7,273 nucleotides of DNA from the NCBI GenBank assembly GCA_945890865.1, contig CAMDDB010000024.1:1-7273 (forward strand), given 5' to 3'. This document shows, in pieces, positions 1 through 5,846 of this stretch. This DNA is from Flavobacterium psychrophilum. Its GTDB lineage: Bacteria; Bacteroidota; Bacteroidia; Flavobacteriales; Flavobacteriaceae. The notes beneath the pieces were generated by a model. It saw nothing but the letters and a program-made list of their open reading frames with translations. It searched no databases and was not told the origin of the DNA. The stretch's first letter is position 1, and each line of letters opens with the position of its first letter. The position numbers were made by a program, and so were the translations under genes.

Positions 1-539
1 TTCCCGGGCGCATTCTCTCCCACGATTAAGGGCAAGCGCCAAATAATGGCCACAACCCCTTCCTGCCGACACCATTCATGCACCAATCGCTCCGCCTTCC
101 ACTTACTCAAACCATAGGGCGTGAGTTGCAATTGCTCCAAATCGGCCTCCCCCGGATACGGCGGCACGCAAATATCCGCATCCATCGGCTCGCCATAAAC
201 CGCTATCGTTGAAATAAATAAAAACCGCTTCGGTATATTCCCCGACGCCTTCAAAGCCGCCAACAAACGCCGCGTTCCCTCCACATTAATATCAAAAAAT
301 TGCTGCTTCTCGGCTTCCGTTTTCGGCACACGGTGCGCCAATCCTGCGGCATGGATCACCAAATCAATTGCTTCCGTTCCTTCTTCCTTTCGGGGGAAGT
401 CGTTCAATTCCGAAGCCAAATCGAATTTCCAATCTGAATTCTCAGATCTACCCAAGCAAATGGTTTCAATACCCTTTTCTCGGAGTTTGGCTAATAAAAA
501 AGAGCCTAAAAAACCATTATGTCCAGAGAGCATTATCAT
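1..539 (-). CDS. NAD-dependent epimerase/dehydratase (extended SDR), C-terminus cut off by the window edge
   Basis: The first 179 codons of an extended short-chain dehydrogenase/reductase are present; the rest lies beyond base 1. The N-terminus shows a Rossmann strand and the nucleotide-binding glycine motif GHNGFLG (residues 6-12). HAAG follows at 63-66, then the strand ending STIAVYG (110-116). The catalytic Tyr-Lys pair is Y142 and K146 in YGLSK. These features place it with sugar-nucleotide epimerases and reductases acting in the cytoplasm. The start is ATG at 539-537, sharing ATGA with the stop of the GT4 gene, which implies translational coupling. A second ATG two codons on (533) would crowd the first beta strand and is less likely. 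By analogy with the WbpV/WbpL pairing I infer a 4-keto-6-deoxy-HexNAc reductase or epimerase making the substrate for the neighbouring transferase (such as UDP-QuiNAc or UDP-FucNAc). Exact substrate specificity cannot be read from the sequence. Confidence 0.93.
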   Translation of the reverse strand, partial: MIMLSGHNGFLGSFLLAKLREKGIETICLGRSENSDWKFDLASELNDFPRKEEGTEAIDLVIHAAGLAHRVPKTEAEKQQFFDINVEGTRRLLAALKASGNIPKRFLFISTIAVYGEPMDADICVPPYPGEADLEQLQLTPYGLSKWKAERLVHEWCRQEGVVAIIWRLPLIVGENAPG

Positions 540-1552
540 GCCTGCATGTTTCTTAGTTGGGGCAGTCTAATTTTCAGATAAGCTAATACAAGCAAAATAA
601 AGAAACCGATTCCTATTTTGGGATCCCATAAAATTAAAGCATTTAATAAAAGTTGTAGCAGTGCAAACAACAACGCAACCCCCACATGCGGCCACCCCTT
701 TTCATTCGCCAAATACTGGTAATAATGACTCCGGTGCGCTTCAAAAATATCTTCCTTTTTATACAACCTAATGGCTATCGTCGCCACCGAATCCAAGCCA
801 TAAACCCCTAAAAACAGAATATATACCAAATTCCCTTCCGATACCACCAATCCGAAAATCCAATACGCCAATACAAACGCCAAACTGACCGCCCCTACAT
901 CTCCCATAAAACATCGCGCCTTTTTGCGCACATTGTAAAACGAAAACGCCAATAACGACGCTCCCAAAGCCAACCAAATCGGCTCGCCCAAAACCAATTT
1001 ATATCCCAACTTCAGCATTACCAAAGCGGTTCCCACCGACACGAATGAATACAACGCTGTGATGCCATTGATCCCATCCATGAAATTATAGGCATTGATC
1101 GTACCAATAATCAGTACCATCGCCAAACCCACAATCCACCATTCCACTCCTAAAGGAACCACCATCAATGCCACAGCCACCGCTTGCACCAACATTCTTA
1201 TTTTCGGGGGAAGCGGCCACACGTCGTCCCAAAAACTAACAATTGCAATGAGAATCAAACCCCACAAAAATCCGACGTTCTTAAAATTCCCAAAATTCAA
1301 CAAATCACCCGAATCCGGCAAAAAGTTCAATTTAAACCCGATATAACCATAGATCCAAACGGCCAACAACACAATCGGAAAAACCACGCCCGCCCCCCGA
1401 ATAGTTAACTGGGTATGAGAACTGCGGTTATTGGGTTTGTCGATGATATTAAATTTATCCGCAATCTTGAAATAGACCTCCAGAAACACAAACGAAACTG
1501 CCAAATAAATTAAAAACACCATAGATAGTCTTTGAACAAAGTTAACTACCAC
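536..1552 (-). CDS. GT4-family polyprenyl-phosphate sugar-1-phosphate transferase (WecA/MraY/WbpL-like)
   Basis: This integral membrane enzyme of 338 residues should transfer a HexNAc-1-phosphate from a UDP-sugar to undecaprenyl phosphate, the first step of a repeat unit. It has about ten hydrophobic segments. The family signatures appear in order: DKPNNRSSH (38-46), the Mg-binding DD pair at 109-110, NAYNFMDGING (153-163) with D159, FMGDVG (215-220), and the cytoplasmic HRSHYYQ loop (273-279) seen in WecA/WbpL-type members rather than in typical MraY. Length is normal for the family. The longest reading frame starts with GTG at 1552; an ATG at 1522 (residue 11) directly before the first membrane segment is a credible alternative, and neither has a clear Shine-Dalgarno sequence. 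Its stop overlaps the epimerase start by ATGA. The 5' end (about the first 40 codons) is visibly more AT-rich than the gene body. Confidence 0.95.
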   Translation of the reverse strand: MVVNFVQRLSMVFLIYLAVSFVFLEVYFKIADKFNIIDKPNNRSSHTQLTIRGAGVVFPIVLLAVWIYGYIGFKLNFLPDSGDLLNFGNFKNVGFLWGLILIAIVSFWDDVWPLPPKIRMLVQAVAVALMVVPLGVEWWIVGLAMVLIIGTINAYNFMDGINGITALYSFVSVGTALVMLKLGYKLVLGEPIWLALGASLLAFSFYNVRKKARCFMGDVGAVSLAFVLAYWIFGLVVSEGNLVYILFLGVYGLDSVATIAIRLYKKEDIFEAHRSHYYQYLANEKGWPHVGVALLFALLQLLLNALILWDPKIGIGFFILLVLAYLKIRLPQLRNMQA

Positions 1553-1596
1553 TTTGGAAATACTTGAAATTAATTGCTAAAATTCAGCAACATACC

Positions 1597-1627
1597 CATA
1601 AATAATTTGCACAGATAACCCTCAAAA
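1597..1627 (-). promoter_or_regulatory. weak candidate Bacteroidota-type promoter before the GT4 gene
   Basis: On the minus strand, TTTTG (1627-1623) is followed after 18 bases by TATTTATG (1604-1597). The latter matches the Bacteroidota -7 consensus TAnnTTTG except at one position. It lies about 45 bases before the GTG start, in the 82-base gap after the GT-C gene. In an AT-rich gap such a match can arise by chance, and the two genes may simply be cotranscribed. Confidence 0.2.
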
Positions 1628-1634
1628 CAGAATT

Positions 1635-3092
1635 CTATTGGGGTTTAACCATTTCCAAACTATTCTCACCATCAGACCAAATTTTAATAAAAACCGCATT
1701 GTCTGCTTTGGCGTAACTCAATCCTTTGACTTTTAAACGATATACAGGATAAAATTCCGCAAATTTTAACACACCATTGTCCAATTGAGTACAACATCTG
1801 CGTTTTGTATAATAACGCAAGACCCTAGGCTTACGAAATACCACAATCGCATTGGGCTCCGTGTGGTGCTTTATCGCATTCCATATTATCACTGCACTCG
1901 CATTATTCACTTTGTCACCAAAAACCGAATTTGGCTGGTAACACCAACTGTAACTTCTGTAAACATGTTTACTTGCCACAGAACCAACAAATAAAAAAAC
2001 AATACACTTAAATACACGTGAAAACAAAGAAACTCTCTGGAACTTTAATTTATCAAGCGTCCAACATAGATAGGTTAAGCTTGACATAATGAAATATATA
2101 ATAAATAAATCTATAATTAAGAACATTCTTAAAGCAAGTGATTTCCAAAAAAGATGAACTATAATAAACACTATCAAACTAATAGTTATCCAAAACCCTT
2201 TACTAACCAAAACCTCTTTTAATTTTTTAAAGCCTAATTTTCGCATGTCATTTCGATAATTAGATGATAAACCCATAATCACTAAAATCAACAATGAACT
2301 ACTCACAAAAACGTTCTTAAAACGGTCCAAGGGAATTAAGGATTCAATGGACTCTAAATAGAATAGATTTAAATTTTCCCGAAACGTAGCAAAATTAATA
2401 CCTACCAAAAAGTAATCCCAATGATTTGCTGCAAAATCTTTAAATACAACTAATAAGATGATGCCTAAAATAAATGAAATTAAGGACGAAATATTCTTAA
2501 AATAAAGACCATAAAAATTGAATAAAAGCCAAAATATGACCCCAGCATCTCTTGTAATTAAAAGTGCCAAAGTTAAAATACCTGTTGCTAAGAGGTTATT
2601 TGAATAAAACGCAAATAAACACTCGAAAACCAAAACCAAAAATAGAATATCTGGACCAATAATCTCTAATTGAAAGAATAATGTATCTCTGAACAAAAAC
2701 AATATTATTCCAAAAATCAACGCCCATTTTGGCAATTGTATGAAAAGAATGTTGGATCGGAATATTCGCCATCCGAGGTAAACCAAAAGAAAAATATTTA
2801 ATACCTTATAAACCCACAAACTTTTACCGAAAAATAGTACGGGAACCAATAAAAAAATGGGATAACCCAAAGGATACAAATTCGGACTTAAATATTTATG
2901 GCTATGTTCAACTGTAAAACTATTCTCTATGAATAATTCCTTAAGACTACCTTTTGATAGCGCTTCGGCTTCTTCTAAATACAATGCAAAATCGCCACCC
3001 CAATTATGGCCTTCATTTAATAACATGAATGCCATCCCGGTAAATACCATGAGAACTATAACAATATAAATAGTAAATCTTTTTTTAAACAT
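1635..3092 (-). CDS. polytopic membrane GT-C-type glycosyltransferase (GT39/ArnT-like), specific role unknown
   Basis: The protein has 485 residues, about ten hydrophobic segments and a soluble C-terminal tail. The N-terminal layout matches GT-C enzymes that use polyprenyl-phosphate sugars outside the cytoplasm. A first membrane helix (about 7-25) is followed by GGDFALYLEEAEAL (32-45), with D34 in the position of the usual catalytic or donor-binding acidic residue of the first periplasmic loop. Then come YPLGYPIF (73-80), an acidic GPD (146-148), and RDAG (181-184) after a helix. The tail carries FRKPRVLRYYTKR (419-431), a motif I associate with uncharacterised bacterial relatives. The start is ATG at 3092 with an AT-rich leader and no Shine-Dalgarno sequence. 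The gene follows a terminator, so it probably has its own promoter, which I could not locate. A Wzy polymerase is a less likely alternative because of the GGDxxxY motif. Acceptor and sugar are unknown. Confidence 0.75.
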   Translation of the reverse strand: MFKKRFTIYIVIVLMVFTGMAFMLLNEGHNWGGDFALYLEEAEALSKGSLKELFIENSFTVEHSHKYLSPNLYPLGYPIFLLVPVLFFGKSLWVYKVLNIFLLVYLGWRIFRSNILFIQLPKWALIFGIILFLFRDTLFFQLEIIGPDILFLVLVFECLFAFYSNNLLATGILTLALLITRDAGVIFWLLFNFYGLYFKNISSLISFILGIILLVVFKDFAANHWDYFLVGINFATFRENLNLFYLESIESLIPLDRFKNVFVSSSLLILVIMGLSSNYRNDMRKLGFKKLKEVLVSKGFWITISLIVFIIVHLFWKSLALRMFLIIDLFIIYFIMSSLTYLCWTLDKLKFQRVSLFSRVFKCIVFLFVGSVASKHVYRSYSWCYQPNSVFGDKVNNASAVIIWNAIKHHTEPNAIVVFRKPRVLRYYTKRRCCTQLDNGVLKFAEFYPVYRLKVKGLSYAKADNAVFIKIWSDGENSLEMVKPQ

Positions 3093-3168
3093 GATTAAAA
3101 AATATTAACTATATTAAACAATAAAACAGGAAGTTTTCCCGCCTATTAGGAATAAAAAATATTCAAAA

Positions 3169-3194
3169 TAAAAAACCGGCTTTGACCGGTTTTT
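3169..3194 (-). terminator. intrinsic terminator after the DUF1501 gene
   Basis: A 9-base perfect inverted repeat, AAAAACCGG (3171-3179) with CCGGTTTTT (3186-3194), encloses a 6-base loop. Read on the minus strand it begins 23 bases after the DUF1501 stop codon and ends in TTTTTT followed by an AT-rich stretch. This is a good rho-independent terminator that separates the DUF1800/DUF1501 unit from the GT-C gene. The arms are symmetrical, so it could also stop plus-strand transcripts, but no plus-strand gene is seen. Confidence 0.85.
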
Positions 3195-3216
3195 GTAATT
3201 TCGAAAAGTTTAGGCT

Positions 3217-4335
3217 TTAAATTAATGAACTGTGAATATCTCTAAAATCCACCTTATGTTTGATATAATTCACTCCACCAATATCTAAAGTTGAGATGCT
3301 CAAATCCGGATCTTTCCATAAATCATTTAATTCACCTCCCAGCAAGTAAGTATGATTAGCAGTACCATGATCTGTTCCTCCATTGCTGTTCTCCGCTATA
3401 GTTCTGCCAAATTCGGTATACACCAAAACCTTTACCCTATTCCAATTTCCACCTTTGTTTAAACGTTCAGCGAAAGCTCTCAATCCTTCAAATAAATTCT
3501 TCGCCAATGGCTCCAATCTGATACTTTGTTTATGATGTGTATCATAGCCCGATTGTGTCAAATTATACACAGAAAATGGCAAACCCTTTTCTATGCAATC
3601 CGCAACCTGCTTCAATTTGCCTTCGATATCCTTACTATCCACCAAATTTGGCGTGACATCTTTCAGCTTATTGTTTATTTCAAACTGAGAGTTAACTGAC
3701 TCATAAATTTCACCATATTGACCCGATTTATTACTATCCTTCAACCACTCTTCTACATATGGATTTAAATCCGAGTGTCGATTGTATGGGGTATAATAAA
3801 CAGCCTGACTAAAATCTCCTTTATCAAATAGTGTCTGCTCGTTATCAACAACCAAAACAGGAGTTTTATTATCCAAAGCCCTAATTTTTCCTTCATCAAC
3901 TAACCTACCAATCCAACCATTATGATATTGCTTACTGTCATTTACAACCGAACCTGTTTCCCAATAATCTTGAGCTTTAAAATGTGATAATCGATTATAA
4001 TCAGGATAGCCAACGTTAGGTATAACACGTAGCCAGTCTTTTTGTATTAAATCCAATATAACCCCAAAATTAGGTCTAATATACCAATCGTCTCTCCAGA
4101 GAATCCCTTCTTTTTCAATTTTGTTTTGAATATTCGGCCTTCCCTCCAACAAAAAATCATTCCCCTTTGGTGCTATGAGATGATATCCATCCATGCCACC
4201 TTTAATTCTTATTATGACAGTAACTTTATCCTCATATCTAGGCTTAGAATTTGAGGTACAACTAGTAACCAATTGTGGTGCCATACTTAACGAGATTCCC
4301 AAACCTGAATATTTAATAAAATCGCGTCTTCTCAT
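3217..4335 (-). CDS. DUF1501 family protein (alkaline-phosphatase-like fold), exported probable Tat lipoprotein
   Basis: The protein has 372 residues. It opens with a twin-arginine motif RRRDFIK (2-8), a short hydrophobic stretch, and a lipobox LVTSC ending at C26, so it is probably exported by Tat and lipid-anchored. DUF1501 hallmarks follow: GGMDGYHLIAP (46-56), LSHFKAQDYWETG (116-128), GYDTHH (263-268), YTEFGRT (306-312) and GGTDHGTANH (319-328). The family belongs to the alkaline phosphatase/sulfatase-like clan. The Asp/His positions expected to bind metal (D49, D265, H267, D322, H323) are all present, which fits a hydrolase or phospho-/sulfo-transferase fold, but no substrate is known. 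The start is ATG at 4335, overlapping the DUF1800 stop by ATGA. The C-terminus stops right after DFRDIHSSLI, where relatives I recall continue for roughly 25-30 residues. A terminator follows at once. Role in the polysaccharide locus is unknown. Confidence 0.92.
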   Translation of the reverse strand: MRRRDFIKYSGLGISLSMAPQLVTSCTSNSKPRYEDKVTVIIRIKGGMDGYHLIAPKGNDFLLEGRPNIQNKIEKEGILWRDDWYIRPNFGVILDLIQKDWLRVIPNVGYPDYNRLSHFKAQDYWETGSVVNDSKQYHNGWIGRLVDEGKIRALDNKTPVLVVDNEQTLFDKGDFSQAVYYTPYNRHSDLNPYVEEWLKDSNKSGQYGEIYESVNSQFEINNKLKDVTPNLVDSKDIEGKLKQVADCIEKGLPFSVYNLTQSGYDTHHKQSIRLEPLAKNLFEGLRAFAERLNKGGNWNRVKVLVYTEFGRTIAENSNGGTDHGTANHTYLLGGELNDLWKDPDLSISTLDIGGVNYIKHKVDFRDIHSSLI

Positions 4336-5693
4336 AAATATTGGAAACTAGGATGAGAAATAGCCCTTTTCAAGTCTGCATAAGTGTCTATTTTCGATTT
4401 AATATCTACGCCCAACCAATCATTAATATCAATGTTATTGGCTTTGATTTTTTCCTTAAATTCGTCAAAATCGAAAACGACATTGTATTCATAAGCATAT
4501 GATAATAAATGTGGATTTAAAACGCGATATTGGATTTTTTCTTTCAAGCCCCATGAGAATGAATTCTTAGACTTCTGTGATGTATCCAAAATAGCTAAGG
4601 GTAAAAATAAACGATTATTAAGTAAATTTCCTTGTAACCAGCCTTTACCCCAAGGCCATCCTCCGACATTAGGAGGGAAAAAAACATTTTGACCCATTTC
4701 ACGTAAAACAAAACTATTAAGTTCACTTGAATAATTCTTAATTCCTAATGAACCCTGTAAACCTACCCATAATTCTACAGGCGTTTTAACCTTTGACTTT
4801 GCATATTTTGGACCATCAAACCAATTACACCTTAAAGCAAACTCCATAAGGTCTTGAATATTCAATCTTTTTATCGACCATGAGTTTTCGGCTAATTCAA
4901 GTATATCTGATTGCTGCGGATTATCCGTAACAAAAAAACGCATAAATTTTTCAGCAATTCTGTAATACGTAGACTTTGAACTTACCAAAATCTCAATAGC
5001 ATCATCCCCATCCCAAAATCCAGATTTTCCCAAAATAGTTTTTTGTCCTGTATCAATTCTACCTAGGTCAAGATACATCTTATAGGGATATGGCAATGCG
5101 GGGGAACCTGTGGGGGCATTAACTGGCCCCCCCGTTCTTCTTCCTGCGAATGCCCTTGATACTTCAATTACGTCGTTTTGATATAAATTATCTACGCCTA
5201 CCGTAAACAACTCCAATAACTCACGAGGCATATTTTGATTGGGTTTTTCCTTGGTGGAATTATCCGCATTCAAGAAATTCATTGCGCAAGGGGACGACAA
5301 TACCTCTTTTAATAAAACCTCATAGTTTTCCAATGCATTTTTTCGGTATGCATCTATCAATAAATTCTGCGCAAATCCCCAAATTCCTACTGAAATTGGA
5401 ACCACATGATTCCAAAACAGAGCGATTTTTTCACGTAAAGGATTATCCGCATCCACCATATGCTGAATCCAATCTGAACGTGTAGCCGCTAGAGGCCATT
5501 TTTTACGCCAGATAATATCTTTTTCTAAGTCTATTTTATTGTCAAAATCTTTAGATATATTTTCAATAGGTTGAAAGCGCTTTGACCCAAATACTAGATA
5601 TTTATTTAATATTATATTCCCATTGTTTAAATCAGAATTATAAACTGAATTCCCTAATAATTTTGGTCCAAAAAAAAGATTATTTAATATCAT
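4332..5693 (-). CDS. DUF1800 family protein, partner of DUF1501
   Basis: The protein has 453 residues, predicted mostly helical and without a signal peptide. It carries the DUF1800 landmarks in order: LNNLFFGP at the N-terminus, PLREKIALFWNH (85-96), PNQNMPRELLELFTVG (151-166), DVIEVSRAFAG (174-184), DTGQKTILG (214-222) with WDGDDAIEIL (227-236), RFFVTDNPQ (252-260), FFPPNVGGWPWGKGW (338-352), and a C-terminal SHPSFQYL resembling the family's SPEFQ ending. Length is normal. The start is fixed at ATG 5693 because a TAG lies two codons upstream in frame (5699-5697). DUF1800 followed by DUF1501 is a recurrent gene pair across several phyla, and here the two overlap by ATGA, so they are made together. 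The biochemical function of the family is unknown and I do not assign one. The coding sequence contains a G7 run near codon 188. Confidence 0.93.
   Translation of the reverse strand: MILNNLFFGPKLLGNSVYNSDLNNGNIILNKYLVFGSKRFQPIENISKDFDNKIDLEKDIIWRKKWPLAATRSDWIQHMVDADNPLREKIALFWNHVVPISVGIWGFAQNLLIDAYRKNALENYEVLLKEVLSSPCAMNFLNADNSTKEKPNQNMPRELLELFTVGVDNLYQNDVIEVSRAFAGRRTGGPVNAPTGSPALPYPYKMYLDLGRIDTGQKTILGKSGFWDGDDAIEILVSSKSTYYRIAEKFMRFFVTDNPQQSDILELAENSWSIKRLNIQDLMEFALRCNWFDGPKYAKSKVKTPVELWVGLQGSLGIKNYSSELNSFVLREMGQNVFFPPNVGGWPWGKGWLQGNLLNNRLFLPLAILDTSQKSKNSFSWGLKEKIQYRVLNPHLLSYAYEYNVVFDFDEFKEKIKANNIDINDWLGVDIKSKIDTYADLKRAISHPSFQYL
5100..5133. repeat. cluster of short G/C homopolymer runs inside the DUF1800 gene
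   Basis: Within 34 bases of an otherwise AT-rich gene there is a G5 run (5100-5104), a second G5 run (5112-5116) and a C7 run (5127-5133). On the coding strand they encode the Gly/Pro-rich segment around TGGPVNAPTGSPALP. The reading frame is intact here. Runs of this length could slip, but they are short for a phase-variation switch. Confidence 0.6.
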
Positions 5694-5846
5694 ATTCTAT
5701 TCATGAAGATTTTTATTTAGGTTTATTATTCCGCATTTTTACTCACAAATCCATGCTTCTGGAAGCTATCCTGAATATCCCAATTTAAAAACTGAAGTTA
5801 TCGTTAAAACACACACAATTTCAACATTGCCTATGTTATCCATTAA

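Noticed and set aside
368..1408. Open frames on the plus strand (368-556, 1095-1346, 1184-1408) and a minus-strand frame at 768-977
   Set aside because: They lie over the epimerase and GT4 genes in other frames, have low-complexity or unfamiliar translations, and show no start context.
1574..1590. Inverted repeat TTGCT/AGCAA between the GT-C and GT4 genes
   Set aside because: The stem is five bases, mostly AT, with no T tract; too weak for a terminator.
1785..1994. Plus-strand open frame antisense to the GT-C gene
   Set aside because: The translation resembles no family, and the region is fully explained by the C-terminal tail of the GT-C protein.
3130..3150. Short palindromes GGAA/TTCC and CCTATTAGG before the GT-C gene, possible operator
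   Set aside because: The arms are four bases and occur once each; not distinguishable from chance.
5690..5704. Four-codon frame (MNRI) ending in TGA over the DUF1800 ATG, a possible leader peptide
   Set aside because: Such tiny frames are common by chance; there is no attenuator structure or ribosome-binding sequence to support it.
5755..5766. Inverted repeat GCTTC-TG-GAAGC between MBOAT and DUF1800
   Set aside because: The loop is only two bases and no T run follows on the minus strand, so it is not a credible terminator; it may be chance or a weak protein site.
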